Below are positions 37,542 through 47,249 of a stretch of DNA of 64,000 bases, piece by piece; within the stretch, counting starts at the first letter, position 1; each line of letters opens with the position of its first letter. The position numbers were made by a program, and so were the translations under genes. The stretch spans positions 3,782,001 through 3,846,000 of the forward strand of contig NZ_CP081864.1 of assembly GCF_019797845.1 (NCBI RefSeq), given 5' to 3'. The notes under the pieces were generated by a model. The model ran no database searches and was not told where the DNA came from. It saw only the letters and a program-made list of their open reading frames with translations. The DNA comes from Symbiopectobacterium purcellii (lineage in GTDB: Bacteria; Pseudomonadota; Gammaproteobacteria; Enterobacterales; Enterobacteriaceae).

Positions 37542-37970
37542 GGTATTAATAAATGAAAAGAATTATGGTTGGCATATACGAATGGGGGAACTGAGTCAAA
37601 AAAAGTGATCCTCCAGAAGAGGATCATACGCCAAATTGGCCAACACCAGGGAAAAATTTTGCATATTATTGCGAACAACAGATATGTTGTCAATCATTGA
37701 CCATGCTCAGTGAAATCAATTAGGAATTTAGATACACTCCATTTACTTTGAAAAGTAGCAAAAAAATTTCATACTCAACAGTTTCATACTGAAATAATAC
37801 CCATCTAAATATTCAAATTTCATAGAGATCCCTTCTTTTGATAGACATACCTCACGGCAAGGTAATGTCTACGTGTTCAGCCAAAGGTATTCCGTTTAAT
37901 CCCCGTAATAACATATTCTTAGTCTATGATATAGATTATCAAGAATTTTATTCGTCAATGGAGAAAACAC

Positions 37971-38762
37971 ATGTCAACTGTTTTCTGTAATAATACTGAA
38001 ATCAACGTTTCAATCAGAAACCATTTAGAAAAAGAATTAGGTGAATATCACCGCATCAATTTTGCTTATGCGGTAATGAACAAAAAAGACCCAACCGACT
38101 TTGCAGTAATATCGAATAAGACAGCGTTGGCTTCATTCTATACTCAACATAATTATCAATTTATCGATCCCATCCTCATGACTGCATTATCGAGGGTCAC
38201 ACCATTTTCTTGGCATGAAAGCAGAACAACGATTAAAGATGCAAGAGAAAATATTATTTTCCACATGGCGAAGCACTATAACATAGTTGATGGATATACC
38301 TTTTTACTTCACGATCATTGTGACCATCTTGCAGTCCTATCAATCATCATGGATAAGCACCATGATCATACTATGGAAAACACCATAACGGATTATAAGA
38401 ACGATATCCAAATGTTGTTATTGACGACGCATGATAAATTGATGGGTTTTTATCATAAAGAAAATAATCTAGACAGCATCAATACATTGCCATCAAAAAA
38501 AGTCTTCTCTAATAGAGAAAATGAAATATTATATTGGGCAAGCATTGGGAAATCATATCAAGAAATCGCTATTATTCTTGCAATAAAACTCACTACAGTA
38601 AAATACCATATGGGTAATGCCGTAAAAAAACTGGGTGTTAATAATGCCAAGCACGCAATAAGGCGAGGCGTTGAATTAAAACTCATTAGACCTATTTCGC
38701 ACTCTCACAATAGCTCCCCCCCCCTTTATAATTCGGGTTTAAAGAGGGCATCAAGTGAGTGA
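37971..38762 (+). CDS. LuxR-family quorum-sensing regulator (EsaR/ExpR type), no luxI nearby
   Basis: 263 residues from ATG 37,971, with ATGGAG 9 bp upstream. The N-terminal acyl-homoserine-lactone domain has YTQHNYQFIDPILMTALSRVTPFSW, matching TraR positions Tyr61, Asp70, Pro71 and Trp85, but the position of Trp57 is occupied by Leu. The C-terminal LuxR helix-turn-helix FSNRENEILYWASIGKSYQEIAIILAIKLTTVKYHMGNAVKKLGV is intact. EsaR, ExpR and CarR are the nearest types. The last about 20 residues are encoded past a nine-C run at 38,716-38,724 and may vary by slippage. No synthase gene is in the window. Confidence 0.9.
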   Translation: MSTVFCNNTEINVSIRNHLEKELGEYHRINFAYAVMNKKDPTDFAVISNKTALASFYTQHNYQFIDPILMTALSRVTPFSWHESRTTIKDARENIIFHMAKHYNIVDGYTFLLHDHCDHLAVLSIIMDKHHDHTMENTITDYKNDIQMLLLTTHDKLMGFYHKENNLDSINTLPSKKVFSNRENEILYWASIGKSYQEIAIILAIKLTTVKYHMGNAVKKLGVNNAKHAIRRGVELKLIRPISHSHNSSPPLYNSGLKRASSE

Positions 38763-38798
38763 AAACCTGTTTGAAACCGCGTTGAACAAGATTTAGGC

Positions 38799-38865
38799 GT
38801 CTGGGAGGATACCCCCGGGAATGTGCCTCATCAATGCCAGGCACATTGTGGTACCCCCCTCAGAC
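38799..38865. terminator. 67-bp imperfect palindrome, shared terminator
   Basis: GTCTG...GGTACC outer arms and a perfect AATGTGCCT/AGGCACATT inner stem fold this spacer almost end to end, between the convergent luxR-type gene and ampE. There is no T-run, so it may be a structured 3' end rather than a classic terminator. Confidence 0.5.
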
Positions 38866-38870
38866 GCAAC

Positions 38871-39725
38871 TCAAAGCAACGTACCATAAATCGTGAGCGC
38901 AGCCACCACCACGACCATCACCACAGAGACCTTTTTCGCGAGTATTACCGCGGCGCGCGGCGCATCAATGGGGTCGGTGTGAGATTCCCGAACCAGAGAA
39001 AATTGCGCCAATTGCGTAACAACCCAATAGGGAGAATGGTGCAAATCGCCCAACGATGCTAGCCAGGCAGGAAGCGCTTTTTCGCCATGGCCTAACAGCG
39101 CATAGGTGATCCCCGCCAAACGTGCTGGGATCCAATCCAACCAGCGCAACACGGCATCTACGCCTGATTGGGCACGCACCAAAGGCGTATGATGCCGCGC
39201 CAGGCAGGTTTGGCGAGCGCGTAAAATGGCATAACCAACCAGCGCTATCGGCCCGTATGGCCCAGCGACTACAAACCAGAACAGCGGGGCCAGATAAAAA
39301 CGAAAGTTGAGCCACAGCAGCGCATTCTGCAATTCACTCAGTTTTTCGCGCTCGGTGGCATCCAGCGGTAAACCATGAATCAGCGCCAGCTCTTCTGCCA
39401 GCGCCTGCATCGCATCCTGTTCGCCCCGTTGTGCTGCGCCAAGGTAATTCTGGTAATGCTGCCGCACCTCACCAGCACCAATGCACAACAGTACGATAGC
39501 AATCCAGAGCAACAGCCCCACCAGCCCAAATAAGACCCCCTTCGCCAGCCACAGCAGCGCAGCGGTTACAGCCATTCCCAACATGGCTAACAGCAACGTC
39601 TGCAACAAAGAGGGGGCAGAGAGGCGGCGAAAAATCATTTCCAGATGGGTGTCTATCTGCCAGCGATCGTTTTTTTTAAACAAACGCTCCCACGTCAGGG
39701 CCAGTAGCAAGGTAAACAGGGTCAT
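38871..39725 (-). CDS. ampE: Membrane protein AmpE
   Basis: 284 residues, same length as E. coli AmpE, starting [17 protein letters not shown]. At least four hydrophobic segments are clear (about 45-65, 68-85, 140-165 and the C-terminal [18 protein letters not shown]). It is an inner-membrane protein of the ampD-ampE operon linked to beta-lactamase signalling; its biochemical role is uncertain. The ATG overlaps the ampD stop by 4 bp (ATGA), indicating translational coupling. Confidence 0.95.
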   Translation of the reverse strand: MTLFTLLLALTWERLFKKNDRWQIDTHLEMIFRRLSAPSLLQTLLLAMLGMAVTAALLWLAKGVLFGLVGLLLWIAIVLLCIGAGEVRQHYQNYLGAAQRGEQDAMQALAEELALIHGLPLDATEREKLSELQNALLWLNFRFYLAPLFWFVVAGPYGPIALVGYAILRARQTCLARHHTPLVRAQSGVDAVLRWLDWIPARLAGITYALLGHGEKALPAWLASLGDLHHSPYWVVTQLAQFSLVRESHTDPIDAPRAAVILAKKVSVVMVVVVAALTIYGTLL

Positions 39726-40297
39726 GAGCGCACATTCCTCTTATCGTCAATTTCCGGCACCGAGATCAATTGGTGATAGTGCTGCCAGTCAAAGGCCGGA
39801 CCGGGATCAGTTTTACGCTGAGGGGCTATATCACTGTGCCCGGTAATGCACTGTGGCGTAATAGGGTAATGGTTCAACAACAACCGAGTAATACAGGCCA
39901 GCTGTTGGTATTGCTCCTGAGTAAAAGGTAGCGTATCGGTGCCTTCCAGTTCGATACCAATGGAGAAATCGTTACACCGCTCACGGCCGGCAAACTGAGA
40001 TACCCCGGCATGCCAGGCGCGTTTATCAAAAGGGACATATTGCACAATACCGCCATCACGACGAATCAGGCAGTGTGCCGACACCCGCAAATGGCTGATG
40101 TCCTGAAAATAGGGATGCGCCTGGGGATCGAGCGTCGCCGTGAACAGTTGGTCGATATAGGGGCCGCCAAACTTTCCCGGCGGTAAGCTGATATTGTGTA
40201 TCACCAGCAATGAAGGAAGCTCTGCGTCAGGGCGCGCATCACAATGGGGAGAAGGCACCCGTTTTACGCCTGTTAACCAACCCGCTTCCAACTGCAT
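39722..40297 (-). CDS. ampD: 1,6-anhydro-N-acetylmuramyl-L-alanine amidase AmpD
   Basis: 191 residues, an amidase_2 zinc enzyme. The ligands His34 ([10 protein letters not shown]), His154 (TGHSDIAP) and Asp164 (KTDPGP) and the catalytic Glu116 (GIELEGTD) are all at the numbering of Citrobacter AmpD. It cleaves recycled anhydromuropeptides in the cytosol, and its loss derepresses AmpC in species that carry ampR-ampC. It is the first gene of ampDE. In E. coli nadC lies divergently upstream; here ppdD does instead. Confidence 0.97.
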   Translation of the reverse strand: MQLEAGWLTGVKRVPSPHCDARPDAELPSLLVIHNISLPPGKFGGPYIDQLFTATLDPQAHPYFQDISHLRVSAHCLIRRDGGIVQYVPFDKRAWHAGVSQFAGRERCNDFSIGIELEGTDTLPFTQEQYQQLACITRLLLNHYPITPQCITGHSDIAPQRKTDPGPAFDWQHYHQLISVPEIDDKRNVRS

Positions 40298-40574
40298 ACC
40301 ACATGCTCCCCAAAAAATGGCGTCGTACCATTATTACTCAGCTTTGGTTATTTTCCTAGCAAGGACATGCTTAAAATAACCATTAACTCATTAAAATATA
40401 ATAATTTTATTAAAATCCATTTATTTTCTGCGATATTGATTCCAGATATTAAAAGAATCATGAAACCCGCGCGATTGTTTGCGAGTCGGCCTTCCAGTTA
40501 TCCACTTCTGTGCTCGTCCTTCCGCTTTAGCTCTTCTACCTTTATGCCAAACCTGCTGACTGAAAAGGACGACG

Positions 40575-41021
40575 ATGAACACAGAACGCGGATTCACCTT
40601 GGTTGAGTTGATGATCGTTATCGCGATTGTTGCCATTCTCGCCTCCATTGGCATCCCCGCTTATCAGGGATACCTGCAAAAGGCTGCCATGACCGATGCG
40701 CTGCAATCGCTGGCACCTTATCAAACGGCGGTCAATTTGTGCGCGTTAGAAAACAGCAGCGTTACGCCTTGTAACGCCGGAAGCCAAGGCATTCCCGCCG
40801 CGAGAGGCTCACGCTATGTCAGCAATCTCAGCGTAACACAAGGTGTCATCAGTTTGACCGGACAGTCTGCCTTGCAAGGATTGCACGTGACCTTAATACC
40901 CTATTGGGATAGCGGCAGCAGTTCCGTCATTTGGCGCCGACACTGCCAGGCAGCCTCGCAGGCGGAGAGCTTGACAGTCGCTTGCGAGCGGGTGTTTCGT
41001 TTCGATGATGCTTCGGAGTAA
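40575..41021 (+). CDS. ppdD: Type IV major pilin precursor PpdD
   Basis: 148 residues. The prepilin signature is MNTERGFTLVELMIVIAIVAILASIGIPAY: a short basic leader, Gly at -1, Phe at +1 and Glu at +5, then the hydrophobic helix that anchors assembly. Four cysteines occur in the C-terminal domain (two in the NLCALENSSVTPC stretch, two near the end), suiting disulphide loops of type IVa pilins. GAAAAGGACGACG precedes the ATG. It leads ppdD-hofB-hofC. Other pilus genes (prepilin peptidase, secretin, gspO) are not in the window. Confidence 0.93.
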   Translation: MNTERGFTLVELMIVIAIVAILASIGIPAYQGYLQKAAMTDALQSLAPYQTAVNLCALENSSVTPCNAGSQGIPAARGSRYVSNLSVTQGVISLTGQSALQGLHVTLIPYWDSGSSSVIWRRHCQAASQAESLTVACERVFRFDDASE

Positions 41022-41023
41022 AC

Positions 41024-42457
41024 ATGCACACATACACCCCGTTGGATCAAGAGATCAAGCACCTGTGCCACCGCTATCAGGCACGGCTGCTGATAATAGA
41101 TGAACAAACCGTCACTATCGCCGTCACCGATGATGCAATGCCTGCATTGCTGACAGCGCTAAAATTTTCCAGTAATCGCCGTATTGTGGTGGAACGCTGG
41201 TCACAAGCGAGACTGGAGCAGGCTTTCCACCCCATACCACAGGTGGCAGAAAGCGACGCGGCGTTCAGCGTGACGCCCACCACCGAGCCAACAGACGAAG
41301 AGACGTCCGTTATCCACTATATCAATCAAACGCTGGCGCAGGCCTTCCAGCGGCGGGCGTCAGATATCCATTTTGAGCCCATGGCGGATAACTATCGCGT
41401 TCGCATGCGTATTGATGGCGTGCTACATATTTGCTCATCCCCCCCGGGGGACTGGGCGGCGCGCCTTACCGCACGCCTGAAAATCATGGGGCAACTGGAT
41501 ATTGCAGAGCGCCGTCTGCCGCAAGACGGTCAGTTCTCGTTTGCGCTCAATACGCAATCACATTCGCTGCGAATCGCCACACTGCCCGTACTGGAAGGCG
41601 AAAAAGTCGTACTGCGCGTATTGCAGACCTACCAACAGATGCTGACTCTCGATAGCCTGGGCTTATCGCCGATGGCATACACCTGCCTGACACAGGCGTT
41701 ACAGCAGCCACAGGGCATGATCCTGGTGACCGGTCCAACCGGAAGTGGCAAAACCGTGACGCTTTATAGCGCAATATGCTGGCTCAATGAGAGTCAGCGC
41801 AACATTTGCAGTGTGGAAGATCCGGTGGAAATCCCGTTGCCGGGCATCAATCAAACCGCATTAAACCTTAAAGCCGAGCTGGATTTCAGCCGCATTTTAC
41901 GTGCGTTGCTGCGTCAAGATCCTGATGTCGTTATGATTGGCGAAATACGTGATAGCGAAACAGCGGAAATTGCCGTGAAAGCGGCGCAAACCGGTCACCT
42001 GGTATTATCGACGCTACATACCAATTCCGCGATTGAAACCCTGACTCGACTGGGGCATTTGGGTATTCCCGGCTATTTGCTGGCGGGTGCGCTGACGCTA
42101 CTCATTGTCCAGCGTCTGGTACGGCGTCTCTGTCCGCACTGCAAAACACCGGCTTCCCCGCCCTTGACCTTCCCCGATAAGCTTTGGCCAGCCCCCGTTC
42201 CGCACTGGGAGGCGCAAGGCTGCGAACACTGCGTGAAGGGGTATTATGGTAGAACCGCCCTCTACGAGCTGCTACCGCTCACTCCAGCGCTGCGACACGC
42301 ATTGAGTCGTGGTGCCAGCATGCAAGACCTCGTGGTTCTGGCCAACGAAACGGGTTATGACACGCTATTCATGTCGGCGTTACAACGGGTTTCCCAAGGG
42401 GAGACATCCGCCGCCGAAATGTATCGCGTCATTGGCGCATCACCACACTCTCATTGA
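41024..42457 (+). CDS. hofB: Type IV pilus assembly ATPase HofB (PilB/GspE-like)
   Basis: 477 residues starting 2 bp after the ppdD stop. The secretion ATPase core is intact: Walker A GPTGSGKTVT, Asp box and Walker B (DPDVVMIGEIRDSETAE), His box (TGHLVLSTLHTNSA), and the C-terminal zinc cysteines RRLCPHCK and CEHCVKGYYGRTALYELL. It powers pilus extension at the cytoplasmic face with HofC. It is shorter at the N-terminus than GspE, as usual for HofB. Confidence 0.95.
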   Translation: MHTYTPLDQEIKHLCHRYQARLLIIDEQTVTIAVTDDAMPALLTALKFSSNRRIVVERWSQARLEQAFHPIPQVAESDAAFSVTPTTEPTDEETSVIHYINQTLAQAFQRRASDIHFEPMADNYRVRMRIDGVLHICSSPPGDWAARLTARLKIMGQLDIAERRLPQDGQFSFALNTQSHSLRIATLPVLEGEKVVLRVLQTYQQMLTLDSLGLSPMAYTCLTQALQQPQGMILVTGPTGSGKTVTLYSAICWLNESQRNICSVEDPVEIPLPGINQTALNLKAELDFSRILRALLRQDPDVVMIGEIRDSETAEIAVKAAQTGHLVLSTLHTNSAIETLTRLGHLGIPGYLLAGALTLLIVQRLVRRLCPHCKTPASPPLTFPDKLWPAPVPHWEAQGCEHCVKGYYGRTALYELLPLTPALRHALSRGASMQDLVVLANETGYDTLFMSALQRVSQGETSAAEMYRVIGASPHSH

Positions 42458-42467
42458 GCCTGCGGCC

Positions 42468-43670
42468 ATGCCACAAAAACTCTACTCCTGGCTTGCTCTC
42501 ACATCAGATGGCGAATTACAGCGCGGGGAAAGCATCGGCAATGCGCGTCAGCACATCTATCTAGGCCTGGCCCAAAGGGGGTATCAGCCGTTACGTGTAC
42601 GATACCGGCAGACGCTCACGCAGCGTTACTGGAAAGCAGTGGCCCGTATCGCCTTGTTTAAGCAGGTTGCCGCCTTGCTACAGGCTGGCCTGCCGCTGCT
42701 GAATGCACTGCGACTGCTGGCCGAACAACATGAACGGCCGGGATGGCGATGCCTGATTAACGCATTGGCCGATGACATTGCCGAAGGCGACTCTTTTTCC
42801 GATGTCCTGCGCCGCTACCCGCAAGTGTTTCCTGGGCTCTACCCCACCCTGGTCGCCGTCGGGGAGATGACCGGTAAACTGGATGTGTGTTGCCAACAGT
42901 TAGCGATGCAGCAAGAGCAGCAACTTCAATTGCAAAAGAGAGTGAAACAAGCGTTGCGCTATCCTGGTTTTGTTCTGGGCGTGAGCATTACGGTGAGTAT
43001 CATCATGCTGATAGCGGTATTGCCCGAATTTGCCAGCTTGTATGCGTCATTCGAAACACCGCTACCGCCGCTGACACAGCACGTTCTGGCACTGGCAGAG
43101 AGAGTTACACATCACGCACTGCTGTTATTTACGCTACCCGTGAGCATCGTACTGGGGTATCCGGTGTGTCGCGCCCGTTCGATGGCCCTACGACGGCAGG
43201 AAGAACGCGTTTTACTGAAGATCCCGCTCCTCGGCGCATTGCTACGAGGAGAGGCATTGAGCTATCTTTTCACGCTGCTCGCCTTGACACAACGCGCAGG
43301 GCTGACACTGCCTGCCGGTCTAACAGCCGCTGCCACCCTTCCGTATTTTGCCTATCAGGAAGCGCTAAGTTCGATTCTGCGGAATATAGAGCAGGGGAAT
43401 TCGCTGCAACAATCGATGACACCGTATAGCACGTTATTCCCAGCCCCTTGCGCACAACTGATTCGCGTAGGAGAAGAAACCGGCGCGCTGGACAATATGT
43501 TCGATCAGTTAGCGCAATGGCATCAACAGCAGACTGCACAGCGCACAGAAACGCTAACCCACACGCTGGAGCCACTGCTGATCGTGCTGATTGGAGGCAT
43601 TATTGGTACGCTGCTGATCGCCATGTACCTGCCCATCTTCCAATTTGGAAATGTGATGGCGAATGCGTAA
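42468..43670 (+). CDS. hofC: Type IV pilus inner-membrane platform protein HofC (PilC/GspF-like)
   Basis: 400 residues from ATG 42,468, 10 bp after hofB; the longer frame from 42,309 overlaps hofB and is not used. Two GspF domains (about 65-185 and 265-390) repeat the FxxQ...LLxAGLPLLxAL pattern (ALFKQVAALLQAGLPLLNALRLLAEQ; FTLLALTQRAGLTLPAGLTAAA), each followed by the GEMTGKLD/GEETGALD motif. Three membrane segments, the last at the C-terminus (IVLIGGIIGTLLIAMYLPIFQFG), fit the platform role. Confidence 0.94.
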   Translation: MPQKLYSWLALTSDGELQRGESIGNARQHIYLGLAQRGYQPLRVRYRQTLTQRYWKAVARIALFKQVAALLQAGLPLLNALRLLAEQHERPGWRCLINALADDIAEGDSFSDVLRRYPQVFPGLYPTLVAVGEMTGKLDVCCQQLAMQQEQQLQLQKRVKQALRYPGFVLGVSITVSIIMLIAVLPEFASLYASFETPLPPLTQHVLALAERVTHHALLLFTLPVSIVLGYPVCRARSMALRRQEERVLLKIPLLGALLRGEALSYLFTLLALTQRAGLTLPAGLTAAATLPYFAYQEALSSILRNIEQGNSLQQSMTPYSTLFPAPCAQLIRVGEETGALDNMFDQLAQWHQQQTAQRTETLTHTLEPLLIVLIGGIIGTLLIAMYLPIFQFGNVMANA

Positions 43671-43713
43671 TCGCTTCGCCATCTTCGCGCAGTCTGCACC
43701 GCGTGTGATAGCG

Positions 43714-44760
43714 CTAGGCGTTGCCGTTATAGATGCGGTTTTCCTGCTCAGCCACACGAATAAACGTGGTGCGTTTGGTGAGTTCTTTCAGACGAGAAGC
43801 ACCAACGTAAGTGCATGCCGAGCGCAAACCGCCCAGAATATCACGTACCGTATTATCAACCGGGCCACGCAGCGGCAGTTTGACCGTTTTCCCTTCTGCG
43901 GCGCGATACTCCGCGACACCGCCGGAATGGCGTTCCATCGCAGAGGCAGAACTCATGCCGTAAAACAGCATCATTTTCTCGCCGTTCTCTTCCACCACCC
44001 GGCCTTCACACTCATCATGACCCGCCAGCATGCCGCCGAGCATCACAAAATCAGCGCCGCCGCCAAAGGCTTTTGCCACATCCCCCGGCATCGAGCAACC
44101 ACCGTCACTGACGATCTGTCCACCCAAACCGTGTGCGGCATCCGCGCACTCGATCACGGCAGAGAGTTGCGGGTAGCCCACACCGGTTTTGACGCGCGTG
44201 GTGCACACGGAACCAGGACCGATTCCCACCTTGACGATATCTGCGCCAGAGAGAATCAGCTCTTCTACCATTTCGCCCGTCACGACGTTTCCGGCGCAAA
44301 TGACTTTATCCGGCCAGGCTTCACGCGCTTTTTGCAGAAAATTAACGAAGTGCTCGGAATAACCGTTGGCAACGTCGATGCAGATGAATTTGAGTTCAGC
44401 CGACAGTGCCAAAATCTGCTTCACTTTGACGAAATCCGCCTCCGAGGTACCGGTGGACACCATCACATGGCGCAATACCGTTTCAGGGGCTTCTTTGACG
44501 AACTGCGCCCACTGCTCCACGCTGTAGTGCTTATGCACCGCAGTCAGCACGTCAAACTCCGCCAGCGCACGCGCCATGCGAAAGGTGCCTACGGTATCCA
44601 TATTGGCAGCAATCACCGGTACACCAGACCAAGTGGTCTGAGCATGAAGGAAGGTGAATTGGCGTTCCAATTCAACGTCAGAACGACTTTTCAAGGTAGA
44701 ACGCTTGGGGCGAATAAGGACATCTTTGAAACCGAGCTTCAGATCTTCTTCAATACGCAT
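43714..44760 (-). CDS. guaC: GMP reductase
   Basis: 348 residues from ATG 44,760 ([22 protein letters not shown]); the frame extends 25 codons further without conservation. The IMPDH/GMPR barrel shows the catalytic Cys loop [19 protein letters not shown] (Cys near 186), the [26 protein letters not shown] phosphate site and the flap residues [15 protein letters not shown]. It converts GMP to IMP with NADPH in purine salvage. It converges with hofC across a 43-bp gap. The 383-codon plus-strand frame opposite it is antisense. Confidence 0.97.
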   Translation of the reverse strand: MRIEEDLKLGFKDVLIRPKRSTLKSRSDVELERQFTFLHAQTTWSGVPVIAANMDTVGTFRMARALAEFDVLTAVHKHYSVEQWAQFVKEAPETVLRHVMVSTGTSEADFVKVKQILALSAELKFICIDVANGYSEHFVNFLQKAREAWPDKVICAGNVVTGEMVEELILSGADIVKVGIGPGSVCTTRVKTGVGYPQLSAVIECADAAHGLGGQIVSDGGCSMPGDVAKAFGGGADFVMLGGMLAGHDECEGRVVEENGEKMMLFYGMSSASAMERHSGGVAEYRAAEGKTVKLPLRGPVDNTVRDILGGLRSACTYVGASRLKELTKRTTFIRVAEQENRIYNGNA

Positions 44761-44945
44761 GACGGTTATCTTCCTGGTTATAGCGGCGAGTATGCCAGCA
44801 ATGCGGCCACGTAAAGTACAACGGGGGAAGGCCATTCCCAGTTACCTCATCATACGCAGTAATAATGCAACAACAAGACTGCGAATTTCCCTTTATTTGG
44901 GCTAGAATCCCATAAATTTACCTGCTCATTTTCACACAACGCATT

Positions 44946-45563
44946 ATGACCTATATCGTAGCCTTAACCGGTGGCATCGGCAGCGGCAAAAGCACAGTTG
45001 CCGATGCCTTCGCCGCCTTCGGGATCCCGGTTGTCGATGCCGATGTCATCGCTCGTCAGGTGGTAGAACCCGGTGCGCCAGCGTTATCGGCTATTCAGGC
45101 GCATTTTGGTAACGATATGTTGAACCGTGATGGCACTTTGAATCGTGCCATGCTCCGCCAGCGCATCTTTTCCTCAACAGAGGATAAAACGTGGCTAAAT
45201 GCCCTCTTGCATCCCTTGATTCATGCAGAAACACGGCGACAATGGCAGCAGGCAACAGGTCCCTATGTGCTGTGGGTGGTGCCGCTGTTGGTGGAGAATG
45301 GGTTGCAATCCCTGGCGCAGCGCGTAGCCGTGGTTGATGTGGAAAGAGACACGCAATTAGAACGCCTGCTTGCTCGCGACAAGGTAAATCACCAGCAGGC
45401 AGAGAACATACTCGCGGCACAGGCAACGCGTGAACAGCGTTTGGCCTGTGCAGATGACATTATTGATAACAACGGTCGTCCAGGGGCGTGGATGGAGCAG
45501 GTTGCCGCGTTACATCAACGCTACCTCGCCCTTGCTGCCGACAACGACCGACAGGACAAGTAA
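44946..45563 (+). CDS. coaE: Dephospho-CoA kinase
   Basis: 205 residues with the P-loop GGIGSGKST (residues 9-17), the [13 protein letters not shown] lid and substrate region, and LLVENGL in the CoA domain. It phosphorylates dephospho-CoA as the last step of CoA synthesis. The start is an ATG with ACGC upstream rather than a strong ribosome site. It is divergent from guaC and leads coaE-zapD-yacG. Confidence 0.96.
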   Translation: MTYIVALTGGIGSGKSTVADAFAAFGIPVVDADVIARQVVEPGAPALSAIQAHFGNDMLNRDGTLNRAMLRQRIFSSTEDKTWLNALLHPLIHAETRRQWQQATGPYVLWVVPLLVENGLQSLAQRVAVVDVERDTQLERLLARDKVNHQQAENILAAQATREQRLACADDIIDNNGRPGAWMEQVAALHQRYLALAADNDRQDK

Positions 45564-45565
45564 CA

Positions 45566-46318
45566 ATGAGCGATGCCCTTTCCACCGTGTTGTTTGAATA
45601 CCCACTCAATGAAAAGACGCGTACCTGGCTACGTTTGGAAACGCTGCTGCAACAGTTGCATGAAAATCACAGTTGGGCAGACATGGGCAGTGCGCTTGCT
45701 TTCTTCCGCGCCGTGGTCGATTTGCTCGACGTGCTAGAACGTGGAGACATTCGCACAGAACTGCTTAAAGAGCTGGAACGTCAGCAACAAAAGCTGCTGC
45801 AATGGAGCGATGTACCCGGCGTCGATCATGACCGCATCCATGCGTTGCGCCAGCGTTTGAAGCAACTCGCGGCTGTGCTGATGTCCGCGCCGCGCATGGG
45901 GCAATTTTTGCGCGAGGACAAGCTGATTGGCATGGTACGGCAGCGCCTGAGCATTCCAGGCGGTTGTTGCAGTTTTGATGTGCCAACCCTGCATCTGTGG
46001 CTGCATCAGCCGCAGGCGCAGAAGCAACAGGTAATAGACACCTGGCTACACTCACTGTCACCGTTAAAGAACTCCCTCGATCAGGTGCTGGAGCTGATAC
46101 GTCACTCGGGGACTTTTCGGGCGCAAACCAGTTTGAACGGATTCTTTCAAGACAACGCGGTGGATGCCGACCTGATTCGTTTGCAATTAGCTATCGAGCA
46201 TCAGCTCTACCCTCAGGTATCAGGCCATAAATCACGCTTTGCGATTCGCTTTTTGCCATTAGACAGCGAAAATGGCCACGTGCCCGCGCGCCTGTCATTT
46301 GAGCTAGCCTGTTGTTAA
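45566..46318 (+). CDS. zapD: Cell division protein ZapD
   Basis: 250 residues from ATG 45,566, 2 bp after coaE; a longer overlapping frame from 45,488 is not used. It matches the YacF/ZapD family: [20 protein letters not shown] at the start, an all-helical N-terminal half, and a C-terminal beta domain with [18 protein letters not shown]. ZapD bundles FtsZ filaments through the FtsZ C-terminal peptide, which is present in this window as [14 protein letters not shown]. Confidence 0.95.
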   Translation: MSDALSTVLFEYPLNEKTRTWLRLETLLQQLHENHSWADMGSALAFFRAVVDLLDVLERGDIRTELLKELERQQQKLLQWSDVPGVDHDRIHALRQRLKQLAAVLMSAPRMGQFLREDKLIGMVRQRLSIPGGCCSFDVPTLHLWLHQPQAQKQQVIDTWLHSLSPLKNSLDQVLELIRHSGTFRAQTSLNGFFQDNAVDADLIRLQLAIEHQLYPQVSGHKSRFAIRFLPLDSENGHVPARLSFELACC

Positions 46319-46342
46319 CCGATATTGCTGTAGGAAAAAAAC

Positions 46343-46543
46343 ATGGATAACGAAACCTTCACTGTTAGCTGCCCCACCTGTAAAAAATCGGTGGAGTGGG
46401 GAGAACATAGCCCTTATCGCCCCTTTTGCAGCAAACGCTGCCAGCTTATCGAGCTCGGAGAATGGGCTGATGAAGAAAAGCGCATCCCGAGCAATGAAGA
46501 TATTTCGGACAGTGACGAGTGGAGCGAAGAACCTCGCCATTAA
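46343..46543 (+). CDS. yacG: DNA gyrase inhibitor YacG
   Basis: 66 residues. The zinc knuckle is [10 protein letters not shown] plus [14 protein letters not shown] (four cysteines), followed by an acidic tail. It binds GyrB and inhibits gyrase in E. coli. It lies 24 bp after zapD with AGGAAAAAAAC at the ribosome site and converges with mutT. Confidence 0.95.
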   Translation: MDNETFTVSCPTCKKSVEWGEHSPYRPFCSKRCQLIELGEWADEEKRIPSNEDISDSDEWSEEPRH

Positions 46544-46579
46544 CGCCTGACGATTAATCAGCGGGGTTATTGCACCGAT

Positions 46580-46978
46580 TTAGCAATGCGTTTCCTTCAG
46601 CCAGCGGATCATCTCGGCGTTGGCGGGAGGGAATTCATCTTCCAGCAGCGACGCGGCATCCAGCCAGCGAGAAGGCTGCCCCTCAAGCCCATAGGGTTCT
46701 CCCTGCCAGCGTTCAACCATAAAGAAATGCAGCGTAATGATGCGCTCATCGGTTTCCACGGTTTTGCTGTTTAGCGCTATCGGTGCCAGCGCTTCAATCC
46801 CTGCCTCTTCACGCAGTTCGCGAATCAGCGCCTGCTCAGCGGTTTCTCCCGGCTCCACTTTTCCGCCGGGAAACTCCCACATCCCGCCCATGTGCACGCC
46901 CTGAGGGCGACGTGCAATAAAAAATTCGCGTTGCGCATTACGAATAATGCCTACCGCAACGTTCAGGTGTTTGCGCAC
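46580..46978 (-). CDS. mutT: 8-oxo-dGTP diphosphatase MutT
   Basis: 132 residues with the full Nudix box GGKVEPGETAEQALIRELREEAG at about 37-59 (Gx5Ex7REuxEExG). It removes 8-oxo-dGTP to prevent A:T to C:G transversions. GGAGGAG precedes the ATG at 46,978. It is the last gene of secM-secA-mutT, but here a hairpin repeat and a strong hairpin lie between secA and mutT. Confidence 0.96.
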   Translation of the reverse strand: MRKHLNVAVGIIRNAQREFFIARRPQGVHMGGMWEFPGGKVEPGETAEQALIRELREEAGIEALAPIALNSKTVETDERIITLHFFMVERWQGEPYGLEGQPSRWLDAASLLEDEFPPANAEMIRWLKETHC

Positions 46979-47006
46979 GACTTACTCCTCCAGATTCCAG
47001 CCAAAT

Positions 47007-47033
47007 AAGAGGCGGTCATTGACCGCCTCTTCG
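47007..47033 (-). terminator. Perfect hairpin between secA repeat and mutT
   Basis: AAGAGGCGGTCA and TGACCGCCTCTT form a 12-bp stem with almost no loop; on the minus strand it is followed by TTATTTGG. It may end the secA transcript before mutT. Confidence 0.6.
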
Positions 47034-47034
47034 T

Positions 47035-47230
47035 TATACCCGTCATACTTCAAGTTGCAGGTGTGTTGGATGCGTTCGCTCACCCGAATCACTTACCTGA
47101 GTATGCTTATCGGGATTCACGCACTTGCCGCGTTACGAGACGCATAAATGAGCCTCGCCCTAAAGGGCCAGCGCAAGCGCTGTTCAAAACGTAAACGTTT
47201 TGTCCTGCAACTCGAATTATTTAGGGTATA
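47035..47230. repeat. Hairpin-mosaic repeat, short copy (196 bp), inverted
   Basis: This is the reverse complement of the 21,442-21,713 element, with the same TATACCC/GGGTATA ends and the same CAAAACG, CAGCGC and CCCT hairpins. It lacks about 76 bp that carry three further hairpins in the long copy; the junction replaces them with about 20 bp (GCGAACGCATCCAACACACC on the reverse strand). It sits in the secA-mutT interval. Confidence 0.9.
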
Positions 47231-47249
47231 TATCTCAGTGAGCGAGCCA

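Larger units (their letters stand above)
37282..37970. other. aroP to luxR-type gene intergenic region with lux box
   Basis: 689 AT-rich bp without a gene I can name. It contains the aroP terminator, a lux box at 37,522-37,541, a perfect TGATCCTC/GAGGATCA hairpin near 37,603-37,623 and an AGACATACCT/AGGTAATGTCT palindrome at 37,843-37,870. A minus-strand frame of 64 codons begins at TTG 37,508 beside the lux box and ends at 37,314; its C-terminal half (EVGMAQWHAASVALDALIG) looks protein-like but unidentified. A small RNA under lux-box control is another option. Confidence 0.5.
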
